Origin: Nocardioides aurantiacus
GTDB taxonomy: Bacteria > Actinomycetota > Actinomycetes > Propionibacteriales > Nocardioidaceae
NCBI RefSeq assembly: GCF_003752505.1
Contig: NZ_RKHO01000001.1
Coordinates: forward strand, 1,488,001-1,552,000
DNA: 64,000 bases
Direction of reading: 5' to 3'
Below the pieces are notes generated by a model, which had not been told where the DNA came from, searched no databases, and saw nothing but the letters and a program-made list of their open reading frames with translations. Shown here in pieces: positions 53,033 through 61,355 of this stretch; positions within the stretch are counted from its first letter, which is position 1, and every line of letters starts with the position of its first letter. The translations under genes were made by a program, and so were the position numbers.

Positions 53033-54135
53033 GCCTGCGTCGCCCCGTCGAGCTGGCCCTGGACCGTCTTCAGCAGGTCGTTCCAGGCCGACTCGAACTT
53101 CTCCACGCCCTCGCGCTCGATGGTGGCGATGACGTCGTCGTAGTCGACACCGGCCGCGGCGAGGGCGTCCATCACCTGGCGGGCGTCGTCGTAGAACGGG
53201 CGGACCCGGTCGCCGGTGATCTCGGCGTGGTCGCGGGTGGCCTCGAGCGTCTTGCCCGGCATCGTGTTGACGGTGTTCTCGACCGTGAGCTCGGTGACGT
53301 ACATCGTGTCGGGGAGCGTGGGGTCCTTGACCCCGGTGGAGGCCCAGAGCGGCCGCTGCTTGCGCGCACCCTCGGCCTCGAGCGCCTCCCAGCGCTCGCC
53401 GGAGAAGAACTCCTCGTAGGCCTGGTAGGCCAGTCGCGCGTTGGCGACGCCGGCCTTGCCCTTGAGGGAGGTGTCGGCGCCGGACTTCTCGATCCGGTTG
53501 TCGATCTCGGTGTCGACGCGGGAGACGAAGAAGGACGCGACCGAGTGGATCCCCGACAGGTCGTGGCCCGCGGCCTTGGCCTTCTCGAGGCCGGTGACGT
53601 AGGCCTCCATCACCGAGCGGTAGCGCTCGAGGCCGAAGATCAGGGTGACGTTGACGCTGATGCCCTCGCCGAGGGTGTCGGAGATGGCCGGCGCGCCCTC
53701 GGTGGTGGCGGGGATCTTGATCAGCAGGTTCTCGCGGCCGACCTCGGCCCACAGCTCCTTGGCGGAGGCGAAGGTGGCGTCCTGGTCGTGGGCCAGCAGC
53801 GGCGAGACCTCGATCGAGACCCGGCCGTCGACGCCGTTGGTCGCGTCGAAGACGGGCTTGAGGACGTCGCAGGCGTTGCGCACGTCGGTCGTGGTCAGGG
53901 CGAAGACGGTCTTGTCGACGTCGGCGCCCTCGGCGGCGAGCTCACGCACCTGCGGGGTGTACTTCTCGCCCTTGGCCAGTGCCGAGGCGAAGATCGAGGG
54001 GTTGGTGGTGACCCCCACGACGTGGTCCTCGTCGATGAGGCGCTTGAGCTCGCCGTCCTCGATGAGCTCGCGCGAGAGGTCGTCGAGCCAGATGGAGACT
54101 CCGGCGTCGCTCAGGTCCTTGAGACGGTCGGTCAT
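53029..54135 (-). CDS. tal: Transaldolase
   Basis: Transfers dihydroxyacetone between sugar phosphates. 368 residues, the longer actinobacterial type. [20 protein letters not shown] and [13 protein letters not shown] open the barrel, the Schiff-base Lys is in [17 protein letters not shown], and [18 protein letters not shown] follows. ATG at 54135; the stop overlaps pgi (GTGA). A strong hairpin separates it from tkt. Confidence 0.97.
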   Translation of the reverse strand: MTDRLKDLSDAGVSIWLDDLSRELIEDGELKRLIDEDHVVGVTTNPSIFASALAKGEKYTPQVRELAAEGADVDKTVFALTTTDVRNACDVLKPVFDATNGVDGRVSIEVSPLLAHDQDATFASAKELWAEVGRENLLIKIPATTEGAPAISDTLGEGISVNVTLIFGLERYRSVMEAYVTGLEKAKAAGHDLSGIHSVASFFVSRVDTEIDNRIEKSGADTSLKGKAGVANARLAYQAYEEFFSGERWEALEAEGARKQRPLWASTGVKDPTLPDTMYVTELTVENTVNTMPGKTLEATRDHAEITGDRVRPFYDDARQVMDALAAAGVDYDDVIATIEREGVEKFESAWNDLLKTVQGQLDGATQA

Positions 54136-54193
54136 GGTGGGTTCCTCCCCAGTCGGGGCCTCGGGACCGAGACCCGGTGTGCGTGGTGGTGCG

Positions 54194-54220
54194 GGCCCGG
54201 GCGACGGCGCCGCCCGGGCC
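54194..54220 (-). terminator. Hairpin between tkt and tal
   Basis: GGCCCGGGCG and CGCCCGGGCC form a perfect 10-bp stem around a 7-base loop, 6 bases behind the tkt stop on the minus strand. It may end or attenuate tkt transcription before tal. Confidence 0.6.
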
Positions 54221-54226
54221 GGTGGC

Positions 54227-56329
54227 TCAGCCGGTGGCGACCCGGATGCTGTCCTCGGCCGCGGCGGCCACCGCCTCGGCGGTGATGCCGAACTCGCGGT
54301 AGAGGCGCTGGTAGTCGGCCGAGGCGCCGTAGTGCTCGAGCGAGACGATGCGGCCGTGGTCGCCCACGATCTCGCGCCACCCCATGGCGATGCCGGCCTC
54401 GACGGCGACCCGGGCCTTCAGCGTCGGCGGGATCACGGTCTCGCGGTACGCCGGCTCCTGCTGGTCGAACCACTCACGGCACGGCATGGACACCACACGG
54501 GCCTGAACACCCTGCTCGGCCAGGATCTTCCGGGCCTCGACGGCGAGCTGGACCTCCGAGCCGGTGCCGACGAGCACGACGTCGGGGGTGCCGTCCTCGG
54601 CGTCGAGCAGCACGTAGCCGCCCTTGCTCACGTCGTCGAGCCCGGCGTAGCCGTCCTCGCCGCGCGGGTAGGTCGGCACGTTCTGCCGCGTCAGGATGAT
54701 GCCGGCGGGACGGTCGTGGTTCTCGATGATCGCCTTCCAGCAGGCGGCCGTCTCGTTGGCGTCGGCGGGCCGCACGACGTCGAGGCCGGGGATCGCCCGC
54801 AGCGCGGCGAGGTGCTCGACCGGCTGGTGGGTCGGGCCGTCCTCCCCGAGACCGATCGAGTCGTGGGTCCAGACGTAGGTGACGGGCAGCCGCATCAGCG
54901 CCGCGAGCCGGACGGCACCGCGCATGTAGTCGGAGAAGGTGAGGAAGGTGCCGCCGAAGACGCGGGTGTCACCGTGCGCGGCGATGCCGTTCATGATCGC
55001 GCCCATGCCGTGCTCGCGGATGCCGAAGTGGAGCACGCGCCCGGCGTACGGGTCGGCCTTCCACATCTTCGTGGCCCGCTCCTCGGGGATGAACGAGGCG
55101 GCCGACTCGATGGTCGTGTTGTTGGACTCCGCCAGGTCGGCCGAGCCGCCCCAGAACTCCGGGAGGGCGGCGGCGATGGCCTGGATGACCGCGCCGGAGG
55201 CCTTGCGGGTGGCCACGCCCTTCTCGTCGGCCTCGAAGGTGGGGAGCTTGGCGTCCCAGCCGTCGGGCAGGGTGCGGCTCTTCATGCGGTGCAGGAGCGC
55301 GGCACGGTCGGGGTGCTTCGAGGCCCACGCGTCGTACTTCGCGTCGAACTCGTTGCCGTGGGTGACGCCGCGGTCGCGCAGCGCGCGGGTGTGGGCGATG
55401 ACGTCGGCGGGCACCTCGAAGGTCTGGTCGGGGTCGAAGCCGAGGATCTCCTTGGTGGCGCGCACCTCGTCCTCGCCCAGGGCCGAGCCGTGGGCCTTGC
55501 CGGTGCCCTGGAGCTTCGGCGCGGGCCAGGCGATGACGGTCTTGAGCACGATGAAGCTGGGTCGGTCGGTGACCTTGTCGGCCGCCTCGACGGCGCGGTG
55601 GAGGGCGTGGACGTCCTCCTTGTACTCCTTGCCGCCGTTGGTCCAGTCGACGGTCTGGACGTGCCAGCCGTAGGCCTCGTAGCGCTGCGCGACGTTCTCG
55701 GTGAACGCGATGTTGGTGTCGTCCTCGATCGAGATCGCGTTGTCGTCGTAGATCAGCGTCAGGTTGCCGAGCTTCTGCGTGCCGGCGATCGAGGAGGCCT
55801 CGGCGCTGACGCCCTCCTCGAGGTCGCCGTCGGAGCAGATCGCGTAGATGCGGTGGTCGAATGGCGAGGTGCCCGGGGCGGCCTCGGGGTCGAACATGCC
55901 GCGCTGGCGGCGGGCGGCCATCGCCATGCCCACGGCGTTGCCGACGCCCTGGCCCAGGGGACCGGTGGTGGTCTCGACCCCGGCGGTGTGGCCGTACTCC
56001 GGGTGACCCGGCGTCTTGCTGTCCCACGTGCGCAGCGCCTTGAGGTCCTCCAGCTCCAGGCCCCAACCGCCCAGGAACAGCTGGATGTAGAGCGTCAGGC
56101 TGGAGTGTCCGGCGGAGAGCACGAAGCGGTCGCGCGAGGTCCAGTCGGGGTCGGCGGGGTCGTGCCGCATCACCTTCTGGAACAGCAGGTACGCCGCGGG
56201 GGCGAGGCTCATCGCCGTCCCGGGGTGGCCGTTGCCGACCTTCTGCACGGCGTCCATCGCGAGGACCCGGACGGTGTCGACCGCCTTGTCGTCCAGCTCG
56301 GTCCAGTCAAGGCTCTTGCTCGTGGGCAC
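54227..56329 (-). CDS. tkt: Transketolase
   Basis: Thiamine-diphosphate enzyme moving two-carbon units in the pentose phosphate pathway. 700 residues. [20 protein letters not shown] and [17 protein letters not shown] are N-terminal, [20 protein letters not shown] is the ThDP motif, and [20 protein letters not shown] the pyrimidine-domain motif. GTG at 56329 with GAGGAAA upstream. Divergent from ctaB, as in other actinobacteria. Confidence 0.98.
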   Translation of the reverse strand: MPTSKSLDWTELDDKAVDTVRVLAMDAVQKVGNGHPGTAMSLAPAAYLLFQKVMRHDPADPDWTSRDRFVLSAGHSSLTLYIQLFLGGWGLELEDLKALRTWDSKTPGHPEYGHTAGVETTTGPLGQGVGNAVGMAMAARRQRGMFDPEAAPGTSPFDHRIYAICSDGDLEEGVSAEASSIAGTQKLGNLTLIYDDNAISIEDDTNIAFTENVAQRYEAYGWHVQTVDWTNGGKEYKEDVHALHRAVEAADKVTDRPSFIVLKTVIAWPAPKLQGTGKAHGSALGEDEVRATKEILGFDPDQTFEVPADVIAHTRALRDRGVTHGNEFDAKYDAWASKHPDRAALLHRMKSRTLPDGWDAKLPTFEADEKGVATRKASGAVIQAIAAALPEFWGGSADLAESNNTTIESAASFIPEERATKMWKADPYAGRVLHFGIREHGMGAIMNGIAAHGDTRVFGGTFLTFSDYMRGAVRLAALMRLPVTYVWTHDSIGLGEDGPTHQPVEHLAALRAIPGLDVVRPADANETAACWKAIIENHDRPAGIILTRQNVPTYPRGEDGYAGLDDVSKGGYVLLDAEDGTPDVVLVGTGSEVQLAVEARKILAEQGVQARVVSMPCREWFDQQEPAYRETVIPPTLKARVAVEAGIAMGWREIVGDHGRIVSLEHYGASADYQRLYREFGITAEAVAAAAEDSIRVATG

Positions 56330-56365
56330 GGTGTGCGTTTCCTCTCGTCGCGTGGATGCAGTTCG

Positions 56366-56371
56366 AGCCTA
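56366..56371 (-). promoter_or_regulatory. -10 box TAGGCT of tkt
   Basis: Minus-strand TAGGCT 36 bases before the tkt GTG, with GAGGAAA in the leader. Confidence 0.4.
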
Positions 56372-56430
56372 GTGCGGGCGTACGGTGCAGGTCACGTCCG
56401 GCGGGTTCGTGGCAGGCGGGGTGGCACCGA

Positions 56431-56436
56431 TAGACT
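56431..56436 (+). promoter_or_regulatory. -10 box TAGACT of ctaB
   Basis: TAGACT upstream of ctaB; the message would carry a leader whichever of the two GTG starts is used. Confidence 0.35.
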
Positions 56437-56565
56437 CGTGACGACCCGGTACCCGAACCGCTGCGGCCCACCGTCGCCGCGCGGGGGCCACCGGTGATCA
56501 CCGTCACCGCCACCACGGTGTCCGACCCGCTCCCCATCCGTACGCCCCACCGAAGGCGAGGCCAC

Positions 56566-57507
56566 GTGACCGCCCTCCACTCCGAGGTGTCCGTCGACGG
56601 ACACACCTCGGGACGGGCGACGCTGCGTGACGTGGTCGGCGCCTACGTCGGCCTCACCAAGCCGCGCGTCATCGAGCTGCTGCTCCTCACCACCGTCCCG
56701 GTCATGTTCTTCGCGCAGCGCGGGGTGCCGCCGCTGGGCCTGGTGCTGGCGACCGTGGTCGGCGGCACGCTGTCGGCCGGGGCGGCCAACTCGCTGAACT
56801 GCGTCTACGACCGCGACATCGACGAGCAGATGCGCCGGACCCGCCGTCGCGCGCTGCCGCGCCACATCGTCACCCCCACCTCGGCCCTGGTCTTCGGGCT
56901 GGTGCTGATGGTGGTCTCGACGCTGGTGCTCGGGTTCCTGGTCAACTGGCTCTCGGCCGGCCTGGCGCTGGCGGCCAACGCGTTCTACCTCTTCGGCTAC
57001 ACGATGCTGCTCAAGCGGCGTACGACGCAGAACGTGGTGTGGGGCGGCATCGCCGGGTGTTTCCCGACGCTCATCGGCTGGACCGCCGTCACCGGGGAGC
57101 TGGCGTGGACCCCGGTCGTGCTGTTCCTGGTCGTCTTCTTCTGGACGCCGCCGCACACCTGGGCGCTGGCGATGCGCTACCGCGAGGACTACGCCCGGGT
57201 CGACGTGCCGATGCTCCCGGTCCGCCGCGACGCCGAGGGCGTGGCTCGCCAGGTCGTGGCCTACTCCTGGGTGACCGTGGCGGTCTCGCTGGCGCTGTGG
57301 CCCGTGGCCGGGACCGGGCTGCTCTACCCCGTGGTGGCGCTCGCGCTCGGCACGGTGTTCCTGGTCGAGGCCCACCTGCTCTGGCGCCGGGCCCGTCGCA
57401 GCGACGACCTCGCCGAGGTCCGCCCGATGCGGTTGTTCCACTGGTCCAACATGTATCTCTCGCTGCTCTTCGTGGCCGTCGCGCTCGACCCGCTGCTGCG
57501 TCGCTAG
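56566..57507 (+). CDS. ctaB: Protohaem IX farnesyltransferase (haem o synthase)
   Basis: UbiA-family membrane prenyltransferase making haem o for cytochrome oxidase. 313 residues from the GTG at 56566, with AGGCGAGG before it; a GTG at 56494 is possible. About nine helices. [20 protein letters not shown] opens it; the metal-binding Asp motif is [21 protein letters not shown], and the second is [16 protein letters not shown]. Works with ctaA, 0.6 kb away on the other strand. Confidence 0.95.
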   Translation: MTALHSEVSVDGHTSGRATLRDVVGAYVGLTKPRVIELLLLTTVPVMFFAQRGVPPLGLVLATVVGGTLSAGAANSLNCVYDRDIDEQMRRTRRRALPRHIVTPTSALVFGLVLMVVSTLVLGFLVNWLSAGLALAANAFYLFGYTMLLKRRTTQNVVWGGIAGCFPTLIGWTAVTGELAWTPVVLFLVVFFWTPPHTWALAMRYREDYARVDVPMLPVRRDAEGVARQVVAYSWVTVAVSLALWPVAGTGLLYPVVALALGTVFLVEAHLLWRRARRSDDLAEVRPMRLFHWSNMYLSLLFVAVALDPLLRR

Positions 57508-57535
57508 ACCCCTGGTCGTCGGGCCGTCGCCGCGC

Positions 57536-58069
57536 CTAGCGGCCGGTGTCGATCTCGGCGAGGACGCCCTCGAGGAGCTGCTGGGAGCGCTGCAGCGCGG
57601 CCGTCCCGCCGCGGGTCTCGACCCGGGCGGTGAGCACCTCGCGGCCGCGGCGCACCGCCACGCTGGCGACGTCCTCGCCGCGGGCCTCGCGCGTGCCGGC
57701 GCAGGTCTGGATCGCGCCCTCGACTGCGAAGCCCTTCGGCTCGTCGAGGCGGCTGCGGTCGATGGCGGCGCACTGGCTGCGCAGCACGACGTCGGCGGGG
57801 TTCTCCTCCTCCAGCTGCAGCCAGGTCACGACGGCGCGCACCGAGGGGTCCGAGGTGGACCGGAGCGAGCAGACGGCGCGCGGGTCACCGCCGTCTTCGC
57901 TGCTGGCGCTGCTCTGCAGGCCCCGGGACACGCCCTCGGGCACCAGGGCGCAGAGGTCGGCCGGAGCGGGCGGGGGCACGGACTCGACCGCGGCCGGAGG
58001 CTCGTCGGCGCCGCACCCGGCCACGAGGAACAGCGCGGCGAGGGTGAGCGCGGTGGCGCGGACGCCCAT
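57536..58069 (-). CDS. Putative lipoprotein, possibly DUF3558-like
   Basis: 177 residues. Signal peptide with lipobox LVAGC near residues 15-19. The mature part has LCALVPEGVSRGL, four further Cys residues (in LCALV, AVCSL, SQCAA, QTCAG) that could make two disulfides, and ends in a long helix (ALQRSQQLLEGVLAEI). The CALL-like opening recalls DUF3558 lipoproteins; this is a weak match. ATG with GAGGAGG upstream. Converges with ctaB. Confidence 0.7.
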   Translation of the reverse strand: MGVRATALTLAALFLVAGCGADEPPAAVESVPPPAPADLCALVPEGVSRGLQSSASSEDGGDPRAVCSLRSTSDPSVRAVVTWLQLEEENPADVVLRSQCAAIDRSRLDEPKGFAVEGAIQTCAGTREARGEDVASVAVRRGREVLTARVETRGGTAALQRSQQLLEGVLAEIDTGR

Positions 58070-58141
58070 GGGCGACTACCTCCTCAGGGGCCGGTCGGAC
58101 AGGCCACATCACACCACAGCAGACGTCGCGGCGTGGCCGCA

Positions 58142-59029
58142 TCAGGCGTGCTGCGCGTCGCCCTCCAGGACGCTGAGCAGCGCCCAGGTCACCACGGCCG
58201 CGATCACGGCCGCGCCGAGCAGGTGGATGCCGACCAGGATCTCGGGCAGGTCGGTGAAGTACTGGACGAACCCGACGACGCCCTGGGCCAGCTCGACGCC
58301 GAGCAGCACCCCCACCGCCCGCCGGGGGCCGCGACCGGCCCCGGTGGCCGCGAGCGCGAGCAGCAGCCCGACGGTCAGCCCGACGAGCAGGAACACCACG
58401 TCGGCGTGCAGCTGGGACAGCTGGAGCGGGTCGAGGCCGTTGCGCGGCACGTCGAGGTCGCCGGCGTGGGGACCCGACCCGGTCACGACGGTGCCGACGT
58501 AGAGCACGGCCCAGGACACGGCGTACGTCGACCAGGCCAGCGCGGCGAGCCCGCGCGGCGCCGGTCTCTGCTCCGGCCGGGCGCGGTCGATGCGCCAGAG
58601 GTAGAGGACGGCCACGCTGATCATCGCCAGCGAGAGCAGCAGGTGGACCGCGACCAGCCAGGGGTTGAGGTCGGTCAGCACGGTGATGCCACCCACCACC
58701 GCCTGGCCCGGCACGCCGAGGGCCAGGACCAGCGCGAGCCGGCGCAGGACGCGGCGCCGGGACTGCCAGGCGCTGACGAGGGTGGCGATCGCGATCGCCG
58801 CCAGCACGAAGGTCAGCAGCCGGTTGCCGAACTCGATGGCGCCGTGGAGCCCGAGCTCGCCGTGGGCGCGGAAGGACTCCTCGGTGCAGCGCGGCCAGGT
58901 GGGGCAGCCGAGCCCCGACGCGGTCAGGCGCACCGCGGCGCCCGTGACGACGATGCCGATGTTGGCGACCAGGCTGGCCCAGCCGAGCCGGCGCAGCCAG
59001 TCGCGCTCGCCGAGCCTGCGGAGGTGCAC
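58142..59029 (-). CDS. ctaA: Haem A synthase (COX15/CtaA)
   Basis: Oxidises haem o to haem a in the membrane. 295 residues, about eight helices. Haem-ligand histidines lie in ASGLGCPTWPRCTEESFRAHGELGLHGAIEFGNRLLT, in WLVAVHLLLSLAM, in QLSQLHADVVFLLVGL and in EILVGIHLLGAAV; the Cys pair in the first loop is the actinobacterial/Bacillus type. GTG at 59029 follows GGGAG; GTG 59041 is possible. Last gene behind an ABC transporter pair, as in Mycobacterium. Confidence 0.92.
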   Translation of the reverse strand: MHLRRLGERDWLRRLGWASLVANIGIVVTGAAVRLTASGLGCPTWPRCTEESFRAHGELGLHGAIEFGNRLLTFVLAAIAIATLVSAWQSRRRVLRRLALVLALGVPGQAVVGGITVLTDLNPWLVAVHLLLSLAMISVAVLYLWRIDRARPEQRPAPRGLAALAWSTYAVSWAVLYVGTVVTGSGPHAGDLDVPRNGLDPLQLSQLHADVVFLLVGLTVGLLLALAATGAGRGPRRAVGVLLGVELAQGVVGFVQYFTDLPEILVGIHLLGAAVIAAVVTWALLSVLEGDAQHA

Positions 59030-59031
59030 GT

Positions 59032-59799
59032 CTACTCCCACTGGAAGGTCCTCGCGGTCAGGGCCGCCCCGACGACGGCCCAGGCGGTCAGCACCAGCCA
59101 CGCGCCCCAGGCGGCCTCGCCCGAACACAGCGCGCTGCGCAGCGCGTCGCCCAGGGCGCCGGAGGGCAGCAGCCGGGTGACCCCGCCCGCCGAGCCGTAC
59201 GCCGAGGAGGGGAGCACCACCGCGCCGCCGGCCAGCAGCAGCAGGTAGACCAGGTTGGCGGCGGCCAGCGTCGCCTCGGCCCGCAGCACCCCGGCCACGA
59301 ACAGCCCGAGCGAGGCGAAGGCCGCAGTGCCGAGGACCGTGCTCACCAGCGCCGCCGGGAGCGAGGCGTCGGGGCGCCAGCCGAGCGCGAGCGCCACGCC
59401 GGCGATGACGACCACCTGCAGGGCCTCCACGAGCAGCAGCCCGAGCACCTTGCCGAGCAGCAGCCCGGTGCGGGGCAGCGGGGAGGCGCCGAGCCGCTTG
59501 ATCACGCCGTAGCGCCGCTCGAACCCGGTGGCGATGGCCAGCGAGGTGAACGACGTCGACATCACCGCCAGTGCCAGGACCCCGGGCGTGAACTCGTCGA
59601 CGGCCCGCCGGGACAGGTCGAGGCCGATCCGGTCGGCGCCGAGCACGGCGCCCACCAGCACGACCACGGGGATCACGACGGCGAGCAGCAGCTGCTCGCC
59701 GTTGCGCAGCAGCAGCCGCGTCTCCATGCCCGCCTGGGCGAGCACCTGCGAGGCCAGCGGGGCACCGCCGGGCCGGGGGCTGAGGTCGAGAGGAGTCAC
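59032..59799 (-). CDS. ABC-2 type transporter permease
   Basis: 255 residues with six helices; a cytoplasmic N-terminus and METRLLLRNGEQLLLAVVIP at helix 1, then FTSLAIATGFERRYGVIKRLGASPLPR, which is the ABC-2 conserved loop. Partner of the next gene's ATPase, GTG overlapping its stop by four bases. The same ATPase-permease-ctaA order is seen in Mycobacterium (Rv1458c-Rv1456c), where it is labelled an antibiotic-transport type exporter; a haem-related role is inference. Confidence 0.9.
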   Translation of the reverse strand: MTPLDLSPRPGGAPLASQVLAQAGMETRLLLRNGEQLLLAVVIPVVVLVGAVLGADRIGLDLSRRAVDEFTPGVLALAVMSTSFTSLAIATGFERRYGVIKRLGASPLPRTGLLLGKVLGLLLVEALQVVVIAGVALALGWRPDASLPAALVSTVLGTAAFASLGLFVAGVLRAEATLAAANLVYLLLLAGGAVVLPSSAYGSAGGVTRLLPSGALGDALRSALCSGEAAWGAWLVLTAWAVVGAALTARTFQWE

Positions 59800-60734
59800 G
59801 CCAGGCCCCGCCCGGTCAGCTCGAGGAAGACGTCCTCGAGGGTGCGCTGGCCCAGGTTGAGCGACTCGGGCAGGACCCGCTGCTCCTCGCACCACGCCGA
59901 GACGACGGCGAGGGTCGTGCTGTCGGCGGGACCGGTGATGAGCAGGCTGACGTCGCTGATGGTGGTGACCTCCAGGTGGCCGCCCAGCGAGGCCTGCAGC
60001 GAGTCGGGGGCGCCGACGGGGAAGGGCTTGGTCACGACCAGCCGGATGGTCGAGGTGCCGCCGCGGGTGAGCTGGAGCGGCGTACCGCTCGCGATGACCC
60101 GCCCCCGGTCGATGATGTGGATCAGGTCCGCCAGCCGCTCGGCCTCGTCCATGTGGTGGGTGGTCAGCACGACCGTGACGCCGTCGGTGCGCAGCTGGCG
60201 GAGCAGCTCCCACGTCGTACGACGGGCGGCGGGGTCCATGCCGGCGGTCGGCTCGTCGACGAAGACCAGCTCGGGCCGTCCGACGAGCGCGAGCGCCAGC
60301 TTGAGGCGCTGCTGCTGGCCGCCGGAGAGTCGCCGGTACGGCGTACGGCCGCAGTCGCCGAGACCCAGCCGGTCGGCCAGCGCGTCGACGTCGAGCGGGT
60401 GGGCGTGGAGCCGCGCGACGTGGCGCAGCATCTCCAGCGCGCGTACGCCGGACCACGCGCCGCCGTCCTGCAGCATCACCCCGATGCGGGGGAGCAGCGC
60501 CCGCCGCTCTCGCTGGGGGTCGAGCCCGAGCACCCGCACGGTGCCCTGCTGGGGGGCGCGGTAGCCCTCGCAGGTCTCCAGGGTCGTGGTCTTGCCGGCT
60601 CCGTTGGGCCCGAGCACGGCGGTGATGGTGCCGCGCTCGACGCGCAGGTCGAGGTGGTCGACGGCCGTCTTCTCGCCGTACCGCATCACCAGTCCCGTCA
60701 CCTCCACGGCGGGGGAGGGAGCGGCGTCGGGCAC
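59796..60734 (-). CDS. ABC transporter ATP-binding protein
   Basis: 312 residues. Walker A LGPNGAGKTTTLETCEGY, signature LSGGQQQRLKLALAL, Walker B LVFVDEPTAGMDPAAR and the switch His in VVLTTHHMDEAERLADLI are intact; a DUF4162-like C-terminus follows. With the permease it makes a full exporter. GTG at 60734 behind a leaderless TAGACT box. Confidence 0.95.
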   Translation of the reverse strand: MPDAAPSPAVEVTGLVMRYGEKTAVDHLDLRVERGTITAVLGPNGAGKTTTLETCEGYRAPQQGTVRVLGLDPQRERRALLPRIGVMLQDGGAWSGVRALEMLRHVARLHAHPLDVDALADRLGLGDCGRTPYRRLSGGQQQRLKLALALVGRPELVFVDEPTAGMDPAARRTTWELLRQLRTDGVTVVLTTHHMDEAERLADLIHIIDRGRVIASGTPLQLTRGGTSTIRLVVTKPFPVGAPDSLQASLGGHLEVTTISDVSLLITGPADSTTLAVVSAWCEEQRVLPESLNLGQRTLEDVFLELTGRGLA

Positions 60735-60741
60735 GGGGAGA

Positions 60742-60747
60742 AGTCTA
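60742..60747 (-). promoter_or_regulatory. -10 box TAGACT of the ABC exporter-ctaA operon, leaderless
   Basis: Minus-strand TAGACT, 7 bases, then the GTG at 60734. Confidence 0.5.
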
Positions 60748-60766
60748 CGAACCGGGGTGGTGAGGC

Positions 60767-61279
60767 TCAGAGCAGACCCTTGACGTACGCCGCCTGGCCG
60801 AGGTGCTGCAGGCAGTCGCCGATCACGCTCACCAGCCGCACGCCGGCCGTGACCGGCGGGTCCCAGTCCTCGTCGACCACGCGGTCCAGCTCGTCGGGCC
60901 CGACCCCGGAGGCCGGGTCGAGACGGCGCAGGTAGGAGAGCGTCCGCTCGTGGACGGCCTGGTGGTAGGCCACCAGCAGGTCGAGGTCGGCGACCCGCAC
61001 GGCTGCGACCTCCTCCGGACCGTGTCCGTAGCCGAAGTCCTCGAGGTCCAGGGGCAGGTCGAAGCGCCCGGCCCAGCCCGTCCAGGCCTGGGGGTCGCCG
61101 GAGAGGCCCGCCACGTGGTCGTCCAGCACCCGCGAGGTGTGCCAGAGCAGCCAGACGATCGGGTTGCCCCGGTCCAGCGGCCGTCGGTGCGCGTCGTCGA
61201 GCTCGAGTCCGTCGACGACGGAGTCGACCAGCTCGCGGATCCGTCCGACGTGGTCGACGAGCAGGGCGTGGGGGTCCAT
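60767..61279 (-). CDS. DinB/DUF664-like (mycothiol transferase-type) protein
   Basis: 170 residues, four-helix DinB fold. HRRPLDRGNPIVWLLWHTSRVLDDHVAGL, then VVAYHQ-like LLVAYHQAVHERTLSYLR and VISVIG-type VSVIGDCLQHLGQAAYVKGLL place three His as in metal-binding DinB proteins. Some actinobacterial members are mycothiol-dependent transferases. Substrate unknown. Leaderless ATG at 61279. Confidence 0.85.
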   Translation of the reverse strand: MDPHALLVDHVGRIRELVDSVVDGLELDDAHRRPLDRGNPIVWLLWHTSRVLDDHVAGLSGDPQAWTGWAGRFDLPLDLEDFGYGHGPEEVAAVRVADLDLLVAYHQAVHERTLSYLRRLDPASGVGPDELDRVVDEDWDPPVTAGVRLVSVIGDCLQHLGQAAYVKGLL

Positions 61280-61286
61280 GACACCG

Positions 61287-61292
61287 ACGCTA
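61287..61292 (-). promoter_or_regulatory. -10 box TAGCGT of the DinB-like gene, leaderless
   Basis: Minus-strand TAGCGT, 7 bases, then the ATG at 61279. Confidence 0.55.
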
Positions 61293-61308
61293 CGTCGGGC
61301 CTGGGGGA

Positions 61309-61341
61309 GCGCCGGACGGCGCCGGTCCGGACGGCCGGCGC
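61309..61341 (-). terminator. Hairpin behind the M50 metalloprotease gene
   Basis: GCGCCGG and CCGGCGC pair as a 7-bp outer stem with further inner pairing, 14 bases behind the stop at 61356 on the minus strand. No T-run. Confidence 0.4.
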
Positions 61342-61355
61342 GAGACCCCGGCCGG

